A stretch of 64,000 nucleotides of DNA, taken from the NCBI GenBank assembly GCA_028386065.3, contig JAKUCV010004451.1, forward strand, positions 107,778 to 171,777. The letters are read 5' to 3'. Origin of the DNA: Turnera subulata. Lineage: Eukaryota > Streptophyta > Magnoliopsida > Malpighiales > Passifloraceae. Positions 1 to 10,132 of the stretch are shown here, piece after piece (the first letter of the stretch is position 1; each line of letters starts with the position of its first letter). The notes beneath the pieces are model-generated. The model worked only from the letters and a program-made list of their open reading frames with translations. It had not been told where the DNA came from and made no database searches. The translations under genes and the position numbers were made by a program.

Positions 1-1305
1 TCATATTGGAGATGTGATGCTCATAAGTCAGGATGAGCTCACTTCCTATCAGCTGATCATTACGGGTCTAGACTCCAAGAAGTGGCTAGAAGCCATGAAT
101 TCGGAAATGGAATCCATGTATGAGAACAAGGTATGGACCTTGGTTGATCCACCTGAAAGGGTAAAACCTGTAGGGTGCGAATGTGTCTTTGTGAAAGATT
201 TACATGGATGGTAATGTGATTACCTTTTTAAAGGCGATTGGTTGCGAAAGGTTTCAAGCTAGTTCATGGTATTGACTATGATGAAACCTTCACACCAGTC
301 GCCATAGTTAAATCTATCCGAATTCTATTGGCTATAGCTGGATGCCATGACTATGAGATATGGTATGCAAGTTGCAAAGGTCCATTTGCGGACTAAAGCA
401 AGCTTTTAGGAGTTGTAATCTTCGTTTTAATGATGTAATCAAAGAGTTTGGTTTCATTAAAAGTGAAGATGATTCATGTGTTTTACAAGAAGGTTAGTGG
501 GAGCACTATTGTTTTCTTATTGATTGTATGTTGACGACATCCTACTTATTGGGAATGAAACTCCGACACTAAAGTCTGTAAAGACTTGGTTAGGAAAGAA
601 TTTCTCAATGAAGGACTTAGGAGGAGCTACCTAAGTGTTAGGCATAAAGATCTAGAGAGATAGATCCAAAAGGCTTATCGGGCTAAGTCAGAGTACATAT
701 ATTGACAGGATGCTAAAGAAGTTTAGCATGCAAAGATACCAAGAATGGTTTCTTGCCCATGTCACATGGCATAGCTCTCTCAAAGAATCTGTATCCTAGT
801 ATGACTAAGGAGAGAGAGCGGATGGGTTAGATTCCTTATGCGTTTGCAGTAGGATCTATCATGTATGCCATGCAATGTACTAGGCCGGTTGTCACTTATG
901 CTTTTGAGTGTCACAAGCAGATGCCAATCTGATCCCGGTGAAAGTCACTGGATAACAGTTAAATATCCTTAAGTACTTGAGAAGCACTAAGGATACATTC
1001 CTGGATTACGAAAGCGTTGATGGGCTTGTTGTGAAGAGTTACAAAGATGCCAGCTTCCAAACTGACAGGGATGATTTTAGATCGCAATAAGGATATGTGT
1101 TTCATCTTGGAGGTGGTGCTGTGAGCTGGAAGAGTTCCAAGCAAGAACAGCCACTGACTCTACAACTAAGGCTGTGTATAGTTCCTTCTGGGAACAATGT
1201 AGCAGATACATTGTCTAATCTTCTCATGCAGCGGAAGCATGATGGTCATGCTAGATCCACATGTATAAGATACATGGATGATTGACTTTAGTGCAAGTGG
1301 GAGAT
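1..1305 (+). pseudogene. Ty1/copia pol remnant (RT to RNase H), partial
   Basis: This is the 3' part of a copia pol gene that enters from the left edge. The open stretch at 14-214 reads like the start of a copia reverse transcriptase (KKWLEAMNSEMESMYENKVW followed by LVDPPERVKPVG). Later pieces in shifting frames resemble the rest of RT and RNase H, ending in a conserved-looking tail (ADTLSNLLMQRKHDGH at about 1200-1240). Frameshifts and stops are frequent, so no functional product is expected. A purine-rich tract (gtgcaagtgggagat, 1291-1305) precedes the LTR as a polypurine tract should. The copia assignment rests on the RT start motif and the downstream LTR; the lineage within copia is not resolved. 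Confidence 0.8.
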
Positions 1306-2909
1306 TGTTAGTTATATGCCCAAAAGCCAATCATGGATATTTATTTATAGTCATGTACATACACTTTAAGGTTATTCCAATAAGTATCGTTTATGAGATA
1401 AACGTTTGCACATACTTATAATCCTAGAATATTTCATATTCTTAAATGTCCCTAGTCGATTATTATTACGGATGAGTTATAATAATAAATTAAGACTAGC
1501 GTATGTTGAGAATTGCATATGTGATATGAATTCTACATACGGGTACAAGTTGGAGAACTTGTGGACTGGACCGACCCACATAAGAACGCTACATGGAACG
1601 TTATATGTTTATCGATAGCGTTACTTATTGATGTGTTGTCCTTTGACCTGAGATCGTCAAGGTTCCCAACATATGAGTCATGTACTTTGATATTATTCCT
1701 AGTCATCCGTAACTGGGTGGGCATAAGGGTAATCATTGGGTATATGATGTAGTATGTAGCGGGTTTTGTATGCTCCAGAGGGGATTCGTCCAACCCATAT
1801 AACGGGTATATTATCGGATGGTTTCTTGATAGAGTTGAACTGTAAATGCACGGCCGTGCTCGGATTATGATATGGTGATATCATTGGTATCCGTCTTACA
1901 CAGTTAACTCAAGGATCAAGAAACCGAGATTAAACATATACGAGATTGACATATTCCATGTCTCATGTTTAATCTTGATAATGGGACGAAGGGACGATGA
2001 CATACTTACGAGGCATAGAGAATCAGTACTGATCTTGTCGTTCGGGTAGCAATGATGTGTTGCTAGACGCCGCTCTTTGTTTATGATTGTAAAATGAGAT
2101 TTTACAATCATTGCCGGACGTTACAAGTGCCTACAGGGTCACACACATAGAACTCTTGATTCGGGCAGTTGGTTGAACTGTGGTTAGACCATGGTTGGAC
2201 CGGGTGTGTTTGGACCGCGGCTGAACCGTGGTTGGACCGTGGTTGGACCATGGACGTTTTTGGGGTGGTTTGGCTCACTAAATATCAGATTTATTGAACC
2301 ATTATTGAGGCCATGTGATGTGTATTCCATTGTGCTTAATGGTGGACATGATGATGAGAATCTTAATCATGTGGCCAAAGGTGTTGGCCACCTTGTCTTC
2401 CACCTTTTGTGAGTTGGATTAGATCAAAGCATAATCTGATTATGCAAGGGGCATCCAACGTTTTTGGGTCTGAAAAATTCAGAGCATTGTGCCTTGAGAA
2501 GTGTTCTTGAGAGCTTGAGAAAACACACACTTACCCCATTCTTTGTGAAAGAAGGAAGAACCCAAAAACATCACAAAACACCACAACCACACAAGCTCCT
2601 ACCTTTGTTGCTAGCACATCAAGTGGGAGTGCTCGAGGCTTGATTCGTGAGACGATTCGAAGCCGATCACGGTTCGTGTGGATACCGTAGAGGAGCAGGT
2701 CTTCTTCTTGCTCTAACTGATTCGTTTCAGCCTTCGTCTTGGTCTAGATGATTCATTCCAGTAGTTGGGTGAAAGACCTCAACCGAACAAGGTATGAAAT
2801 TTTGTTATACGGTTTATGTTGCTTCACATGTGGTTCTTGGTTAGTTTCCGTGCTTCCGCTGTATAATTGATGTTGTATATGAGTGTCATATTGCTTACAG
2901 AAACTTACA
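1306..2909 (+). repeat. 3' LTR of the left-edge copia element
   Basis: It begins TGTTAGTTATATGCCC directly after the purine tract and ends CTTACA at 2909. It is clearly related to the solo LTR at 56965-58485 (same start, same middle blocks, same end), which fixes both boundaries. After 2909 the sequence continues as the Tat LTR seen intact at 10824 onward, so this element jumped into a Tat LTR. The expected TSD copy caaag is at 2910-2914; its partner lies outside the window. The inside includes short TGGTTGGACC repeats. Confidence 0.85.
2165..2254. repeat. TGGTTGGACC short tandem repeat in copia LTR
   Basis: Degenerate copies of TGGTTGGACC(G/A), about 11 bp apart, lie in the LTR. A similar but shorter cluster is at 57825-57900 in the related solo LTR. 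Their LTR position suggests U3 enhancer-like repeats; this is inference. Confidence 0.6.
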
Positions 2910-3878
2910 CAAAGCTTATGAAGAGTGTGTGTGTAATAGAATGTGTGTCCTTTGAAATGTGAGGGGGGGGGGGGGGGGTTCCTATTTATAGTGTTCTGGG
3001 TAGCCTAGGGGCGTGGACAAGCTTAATGATCAAGGTAATGGCCAAAAATCTGGGCCAAAAATCTGGGCCAAAACCTAGTAGAATCAAATGAGGAGCGAAA
3101 TCGGGGAATAAAACGCGTTTTGGGTGCATATGACCGCCATGGCCGGCGGTCATCCTTTGGATGACAGCCAGGCTGGGTGATCATGGAAGGAAAACCGCCC
3201 AGACCTGGCGGTCATCCCGAGATGACCACCCGCGCCTGTGCGTTACACCCGTTTTTTCCTTTTTTGATCTCGATTCTCCCTTAATTTCTTCCTGATTGAT
3301 CCTACCGCGTAATTAACCCTTTGACTGCCCAGAATCCTCTACTTTCTTGACTATTACTCCTCTCATTCTTCTCCTAATTGATTGATTACACATTGATTCC
3401 CCATCTTAAGCTAAAATCATACCAAAACCACTCTTACTATTAAGGAATGATTTAACTCTGATTTTCCACGAAAATTAGGGTTAAATTTGTCTGCAAGCAA
3501 GGTGTTGATGGGCTGTGCAACTCTGAAAAAAGTCCATATTTCATTAATTTGGACCCCTACATTTTTCTTTAACCCAAGAATAAATCATCTCAATATAATT
3601 GGGTTTATAGAATAAACAAACAAGCCCAAGCTAATGAATTAAAATGCATCTTTAGCAATTTAATCCTTATTATATGTTTTTATCCTATGATTAAATCATT
3701 ATTAATCCTAGGGTCTAAGCACGTAAAGGACTCAATTACAATAATGCATGAATTCTACTAAAAATAAACTTCATCCATACTTCAACCCAACACTAACTCA
3801 TCTTGCTAATCTTATGGTTCAAACATGTCTAAAGCCTAATTTAATAGAATTTTCATGAGCCAAATTTGGGTGTTCACA
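2910..3878 (-). repeat. 3' LTR of Tat element, truncated by copia insertion
   Basis: It matches 10824-11770 with few differences, ending GGGTGTTCACA at 3878 on the plus strand (TGTGAACACCC on the element strand). It contains the GACCGCC dyads near 3130-3235 and the reversed TATA (tatttata near 2983-2990). A run of 16 G at 2963-2978 replaces a shorter G tract in the other LTR. Confidence 0.85.
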
Positions 3879-4218
3879 GATGCTCCTCGTTGGTGAGTCC
3901 TTAAAACTAAGGACGAAACAACGCAAGAAAAAAACAGCCAAATTTGGATAATGGATGTGAGTATTGTAGACCAAAGGCTGGAGCATCACATGCTCTACCT
4001 CGAGCATCTTATCCCGAGGTTTGTGATAGAATCATCTCATCTATCAGGGTCTTGGGACTCATCTCATCCCAAGGGTTACCGGGAATCATCTCATCCTGGG
4101 GTCTTGGGATCCGTCAGGTCCCAAGGGCTACCGGGAATCATCTCATCCCGGAGGCTTATCTCATTTTCGTCATCTCAGTGCTCCTCCACATCGGGACATC
4201 GTCCCTGGGATATCTATC

Positions 4219-4585
4219 CCTCAACGTCTTCATCAACTCTATCTTAGGGGCACCTGCCCCTGGCAACTCTCATCGGTTCTACTTCTATCTTAGGGGTATC
4301 TCCCCCCTGGCAACTCTTATCAGCTCTACTTTTGTCTTAGATGCCCCTGGCAACTCTCATCGGCTCTACTTCTGTCTTAGGGGTATCTTCCCCCGGCAAC
4401 TCTCACCGGCTCTACTTCTGTCTTTGGGGTATCTACTCCTGGCAATTCTCATCAATTCTACTTCTACCTTAGGGGTATCTGCCCCTGGCAACTCTCATCA
4501 ATTCTACTTCTATCTTAGGGGTATCTGCCCTTGGCGACTCTCATCGATTCTACTTCTATCTTAGGGGTATCTGCCCCTGGCAACC
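4219..4585. repeat. 46-47 bp tandem repeat, about 8 copies
   Basis: Eight imperfect copies of a unit containing ctacttctatcttagggg and ctgcccctggcaactct lie head to tail, one of them shortened. A looser repeat built on gggaatcatctcatcc precedes it at about 4040-4160. The array lies between the element's 3' LTR and its antisense gene. Tat/Ogre elements are known to carry variable tandem repeats in this untranslated part, sometimes seeding satellites. An open frame through the array is a by-product of the repeat. Confidence 0.85.
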
Positions 4586-4889
4586 TCAGGTCTCAACTAG
4601 TCTAGGTCAAGTGTGTTTATGGATCCCTTGGTTCTTCTTCTACTCAGAGAGCCTCAGCTCAAAACAATCATTCAAAGAATAGGCTTATCAGGTTTTCAAA
4701 AGAATTATCATTCTAACACATTGCAGGCATATCATAACACATGTCATTGCAAATTCAAGCAGAAGATCATAAAATGCCCCTATATGTACATGTTTTCCTC
4801 CCCTTTCTTTTATATTCTCTTTTTCCTCTTCTTTTCCCCTCCCTCTTAAATTTTCCAGATTTTTTTTTCCAGAATTTTTCTTCGGATGA

Positions 4890-5103
4890 ACAGTGCCGGT
4901 CGGGCGGTCATAGGGAGGAATGACCGCCACCTCTAGGCAGTCTTCTCTAGATGACCGCCAGATGTGGCGGTCTTCTCGTCATGACCGCCTGTGCCGGCGG
5001 TCGTAGCTCCTGGGCCTCTCTCTCTTTTTATTTTCCTTTTTGGTTTTTGGGTTTGGGCTTTAGGGTTTTCATGGGTTCTTCCATCCTTCAAACACTATAA
5101 ATA
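4890..5103 (+). promoter_or_regulatory. LTR-like promoter module for the antisense gene
   Basis: TGACCGCC...GGCGGTC dyads start at 4921, 4952 and 4982, with a degenerate one about 31 bp earlier, giving a 30-31 bp period. TATAAATA follows at 5096-5103, about 68 bp before the ATG at 5171. The element's own LTR has four such dyads with the same spacing (11023-11136) and the context AACACTATAAATA on the minus strand. AACACTATAAATA is also the exact context here, on the plus strand. I infer that the antisense gene has its own Pol II promoter derived from, or shared in origin with, the LTR promoter. Confidence 0.65.
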
Positions 5104-5170
5104 AAACTCTAAGGTACCTAAAGACTCTCACAATCCCTCATAATCCTCTTAACACATATCTAGAACAACC

Positions 5171-6448
5171 ATGAGTGAGAATTTTCATGTCAAGGTGCTT
5201 CAATGGATGACAAGTGTCCCTCACATAAGCCGTCTGAGCTTTGTGGGGCTGGGACTCTCTACATTGTTCCAACTTCGTGGTGTGGCAGTGGAAGAGAACT
5301 TGATCAGTGCTGCTGCGAAGTTCTAGGACAAGAGTCGTCACGTTTTTCGCTTTGGTCGAGACATGATGGAGCTTTGTCCTTCCGTTGATGAGTTCAAAAC
5401 GTTCATGGGTGCAAAATTCATAAATGAAGTTGCCATGGTTTCCCTCGCGAAACCCATTCTGAAAGAGGTTAGCAAATTTCTTTTCTTGGCTGACGGGCAA
5501 ATTGGCTTTCTCCTGGATCAAAACAATTGTCTGGATTTATCAAAAATCATCGACCAGTATTTTCTTGGAGGTCCGGAATATCACCCGAGGGAGTATGAGG
5601 CCGAATGGAAGGAGAAACGAAATCATGCCCTTGCCCTTGTAATGACACATGAATTTCTCTTAGTAGGCTTCCCCGGTGTTTGTCCTCTCCGAGTTGGCGC
5701 TTTAGTGGCTAAGCTTTTCGACAAAAAAGCCTAACTCCAGTTATTTTAGGCGAAACTCTCCACTGCTTAGACAAACTGGCAGACAACCCCTTGGCTCCTA
5801 TGTCCGGTTCTCCCCTCTTGCTTCAGGTATACATTCTCCAACCCTACTTTTCTAACTATCATTGTCGTCATGCTGATTCTTCATACTTTTCTTTAGATGT
5901 GGCTGTGTGAACACCTCACATTAATTGAACGCCCCCGAGCCAATCCTCCAAATTACATTCACCGCGGTTATTCCATCTTCTTTCACACCATTCGGGATTG
6001 GGCCATCTATATGAAGGATCTCACAGGCACACAAATCACGTGGTATTGCAGGTGGTTGGGGATGCAAGAGGTAGTCATCCGCACTTTATGCAAAGAATGG
6101 GTACCACTCCCAGGTGTAGAGAATTCCACATACTATTGTCCGAATAGGATCTTAAGACAATTTGGCATAGAACAAATAGTTCCATCAACTATCCTACCTC
6201 CTACCATAGGACCCACGGAGGCTGCTGCCTTAAAAGTCATTAAAGGAGGCTAGGCTCTGGCCTTGAGAGAAGGTACTGGCAGTCACTTTGAGATACATCC
6301 CTCCTTGGCATACTCAGAGTGGCTGAAAGTGGATGTGGCCGATGTTGAGAGATCTTTGCGTCTTGCAAGAGAAGCATTCTTGGAAGAATCAATGCCCCCA
6401 GAACTCAGTCGTCCAGCCTTCTCGCCGAGAAGACCAACGGCGGCTTGA
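5171..6448 (+). pseudogene. antisense extra gene of Tat element, plant-mobile-domain-like, one intron
   Basis: The gene runs opposite to gag, between the protease region and the 3' LTR. From ATG 5171 the frame is open except for TAG at 5324-5326 (likely a former TGG), a one-base slip at the A6 run 5723-5728, and TAG at 6251-6253. It ends at TGA 6446-6448. A 70-bp intron fits at 5827-5896: exon 1 ends CTTCAG, the intron is GTATAC...TCTTTAG, and the frame joins to give SPLLLQ followed by MWLCEHL. Tryptophan-rich motifs such as HTIRDWAIYM and ITWYCRWLGM resemble the plant mobile domain (Pfam PF10536, MAIN/MAIL1-type), known from host genes and transposons. Tat elements are known to carry antisense extra ORFs here. 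The domain name comes from memory of motif style; the function in the element is unknown. Confidence 0.65.
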
Positions 6449-7068
6449 GCCATAAACAGCGCAAGAAAAACTAAACCATATTTCAACAAATATCTTTTTA
6501 CACTTATGATGCATGTGAATAAATGAGTGAACAAACTCCTTTTATCTTTTGCTAATCTTTGGATCATTAATGATAATAATGGAACCGAACCCTTGTTGGG
6601 CTTCCTACGTACTCATGACCTTTTTTTCTTTTCCTCTTTTTTTTTTTTTATTTATATTAAACTCATGAGATCAGGCTCAAGTAGTTCTCTTGTGTTTGCT
6701 AGCCCCCAAAAGCCCCTTTCTTTTCCTGGTCCATTGTCTTATCTCTTCGGATAGGGTCTTCGGCTTTTAAGATGGCTTGATAAAAACTCCAGAGACTTCT
6801 GTTTGATTGAGGCTTTGATTACTTGGAAACTTTCTCAAGATTATTGTTGTTCTCATTAATGTTCCATCTTTAGATTGGCTTTCAGAGATTACAGGGAGTT
6901 TGCTCAACACATCGTAATTACATGAACCATGTATGCAAAAAGACACCATTGAAATAAAAGAAAGAGTGCCCCCTTTTATTGAAATAGAGAATAACATAAC
7001 ATAAACTTGCCCAATGGCTTATTATAAACTCTTAACTAAGCATTCTGCATGGGTCAACACATAAGTCT
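6449..7068. other. spacer between protease region and antisense gene
   Basis: No coding potential was recognised. It contains a long T-rich tract (6605-6650) and AATAAA at 6953, which could serve as a polyadenylation signal for the antisense gene. The RT, RNase H and integrase genes of a complete Tat element would be expected between the protease and this area and are absent. Confidence 0.5.
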
Positions 7069-9629
7069 TCAAGCAGTCCCACCTTCCCCAAAGAGATACC
7101 TACAACCAAAGTCCTCGTCCTCGTCTATCCTCCTTCTCTTTTCTTCTACTTTCTCCCTTACTTCCTCAGGATAACAATCAAAGAATAGCTCAAATCCCGG
7201 CTTCCTGGTCTTTGTGATGCTACATATCCAAGGTTCAGGGAATCCGCAAAAGGGGAAATCCTCTTCTTCCTTCACAAAATATCCATTCAATGTTTTGATG
7301 TATGGGGTCATAGAAAAGTCCCGTTCCTGTTTGTTCTTGCAAGCTACTGCCTTAGCTCGATTTTTCTCCTTTTGCTTTTCTAGCTCTGCCGGAGTTGGAA
7401 TATATCTCAAACCAATAGGAGGCACAGTACTCGAAATTTGAGGAACCTCTAGAACCCTCTGCTGCCTTCTCCCTTTCCCCATGATTGGAAAATACTTCAT
7501 CTTTTCCATGATACTCATAACCGACGGATTGCCGAACGGGTCATAGTAAGGAGGTCTCAAAGTGAGCTTATCCACCGTTATGGTACTGATAGATTCAAAG
7601 ACAAAGCCAGATAAGGACACCTCCTTTTCTTCTTCGATCCCGCATATTGGTTTGATATTCTTTTCAGCCATTTCTCCCTTAATGGTAACTATTCCTCCTT
7701 GATGCGGGAATCGCAACATCTGATGCAAAGTAGAGGCTATAGCTTGGGCTTGGTGCAACCATGGTCTTCCAAGAAGTAAGCTGAAACTTGATGCGATATC
7801 GAGCACTTGGAACTCTACCGAAAAAGTGGCGGGCCCAATGATAACTTCCAATTTTATCATACCCAATACTTCCCTTCTAGCATTGTCATATGCTTTGACC
7901 ATAGTTCAGGAGGGCAAGAAATCTGCAACTCCGAATCCTAAGGAGCTTGCAGTCTTTAGTGGACAGACACTCAGGGCGGATCCATTGTCTATCAATACTA
8001 AGGGTATCTGATTTTCCTTGGCTTGAACGGTTATGTATAGGGCATCGATATGGGCTTCCTTACCCGAACGAAGGTCCTGGTCTGAAAAGGATATCTGATT
8101 ATCAACTTCTACTGAAGCTATCATATTGGCTAATGCATCAGGTGCGGTGTCAATGGGAACAGGAGCCTTGCTTAAGGTTTGGAGCACCTTTTCTCGATAT
8201 GGGCGAGACGACATTAGCAAACCCCAAATTGAAATATTAGCCTGAGTCTTCTTCAATTGTTTTATCACCATGTCTTCTTCAGGATCCGTTGTTTCTTTCG
8301 ATTCATCTAGGCGAAGGGGAGCCCTCCTCGCCACCCTTCCTGATCTAGTGATGACATCAATTTCTTCATCGGAGTCTACGTACTCACTCAGATCGAGCAC
8401 ACAACATGTTAGTCCAGGCCCAGACTCGACCTCCATCATATCGATCTCTTCGAGTAAGGGCAGGGGATTTGACTTGGTATTCGGCCTTTTGGGCAAAATT
8501 ATTTCAATTCTCTTTATCAAATCATGGATCTCATGCCAAAGTCGGGCGCAATTGTCTGTGGTATGCCCAGCCGCTTGATGGAATCCGCAAAATTTATTAG
8601 GGTCCCCTCCAAAGGGAAGACCAGGTCTCGGTTCCAGAGATTGCAATAAATTCTTTTCCATACATTTCTGCAGCATTTTTCCTAAAGACATAAGAAGAGG
8701 AGTAAACTCCCTAGGCTTCGACCCAACCTGTAGTGGTGCCTGAACAACGACATGATTTACTTTGGCGTGCTTCTTTCCTCGCGGTATGAAACTCCTTCTA
8801 GAGGTGTCCATAGGAATCCGGATCTTTCCTGAACTGATGGCCTCTTTCATCTGTGTTCCCGCCCCAATGAGCGCTTTAAAATTGGCGTAATAATTGTCAA
8901 CTATGCGGTCGTAGTAAATCGGCTGTAGGTTCTTGATCACCATCTGCACTTGATCTTCTTCGGTGGGTCATTCCACCATCATGGACGCCTTATTACGCCA
9001 TCTCGAGATATATGCGGAAAATGTTTCTTGAGCCTCTTGCTTAGTTGTCTCAAGATCCCTTTTAGTCACATCCACCTCAGTATTATAGTTGTACTGCTTC
9101 AGGATTCTCTGCAAAGGTCCTCCCATTTGCTTGTCTTGCTCTCATTCAAGGTCATAAACCACCTCAAAGCTCCCCCAGATAAAGTTCTTTGGAATAATTG
9201 GGTCATTAATTCAGGCCCGATCCCCATAGGTTGTAGCATCCTCACATAGATCTTCAGGTGAGTTGTGGGACATCCTGTTCCATTAAACTTCTCGATATTT
9301 GGCGTCTTAAATCTTTCAGGCAAACGGGCTTCAGGGAACAAAGACAAACGATCTAAATTCCAATTGTCCTCTTTCTTCCTCATGGTCTTCAATAACTCCT
9401 CTAATCTTCTGAGTCTCTCCCCATCTCCCTTGGACCCTTGTGTCGCCGAATCATTATCCTGAATTACCACCACATTATGCTCGTCATCCGGCTGTGAATT
9501 TTGTCCCCTATTACTCCCAGGGGATGCCATCTTCCCTTTCTTCAGGGCTAGGAGTGCTTCCATGATATTTGGATCCTTGAGCAGATTCAGAATTTCCTTA
9601 GGCACTTCGGCACCATTTTCCTCACTCAT
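7069..9629 (-). pseudogene. Tat gag-protease gene, disrupted
   Basis: It starts at the ATG at 9629 (MSEENGAEVPKEIL). The capsid region follows (EKFNGTGCPTTHLKIYVRML, LSGGALRWFMTL, YISRWRNKASMM), then a CxxH...GH...C knuckle-like motif (CGFHQAAGHTTDNC, near 8540), then the protease active site as IDNGSALSVCPL near 8000 and the flap region ending LLLGRPWLH. The C-terminal part, with charged IPTPAELEKQKEKNR-like sequence, is the linker that normally leads to RT. Damage: a frameshift near 9105, TGA near 8968 and TGA near 7907. After the stop at 7069 no RT follows. Gag would form the particle and the protease would mature it. Either a pol-less family or a later internal deletion could explain the structure. 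Confidence 0.8.
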
Positions 9630-10112
9630 GTTGTCCTAATATTTGGAGAACCGGTGTCAGGATCCCCGACTTCCCAGAAGCTATGTCTTTTTCGGGTTTA
9701 CCCAAGTAAGAATGAATGAGGGGGCACCTCATGTATTTCTACTTGAATTCACAACAACAAGTACTCAAATGCATGCAACACTTATTGATTCATCATGCAT
9801 GGATGCTCAAGGTATGCAGTTGGTTGGGGGCTGAAAGACTGCCACTAAGGAATAGTTTGGCCTACTCACATGTGATAAAGGATATCGCGTGAGGTCCGGG
9901 GCCCATTAATCCCTATCATTGCTTGAGCAGAGAGAAATCGGTTCACACAAGCCACTATCGCTTAAGGAAAACATTGTAGCGGACTTGGATCCCCTGGCCC
10001 TCTTACGGTAAGGGCTTCACAACATTTATCATGAATGCAAGGCACTTATGATTACACATAAAAAGACATACAAAAATCCAATGATTGCACAAGGTTTCTT
10101 GAACCCTCTAAG
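9630..10112 (-). other. 5' leader of Tat element
   Basis: This is untranslated DNA between the PBS and the gag ATG on the minus strand. No further gene was recognised. Confidence 0.6.
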
Positions 10113-10130
10113 TCCCCAGCGGAGTCGCCA
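10113..10130 (-). promoter_or_regulatory. tRNA primer-binding site of Tat element
   Basis: On the element strand this reads TGGCGACTCCGCTGGGGA, two bases downstream of the LTR end. From memory this is the type used by Tat/Ogre elements and attributed to tRNA-Arg; the tRNA identity was not tested. It sets the minus orientation of the element. Confidence 0.75.
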
Positions 10131-10132
10131 AC

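Noticed and set aside
2963..2978. Run of 16 G as a possible regulatory G-quadruplex
   Set aside because: The homologous LTR has only a short G tract here; a homopolymer of this kind is more likely slippage or a sequencing artefact.
3944..4564. 206-codon open frame rich in LRGI and APGNSH repeats
   Set aside because: It is created by the 46-bp tandem repeat; no recognised domain, and the array sits in untranslated DNA of the Tat element.
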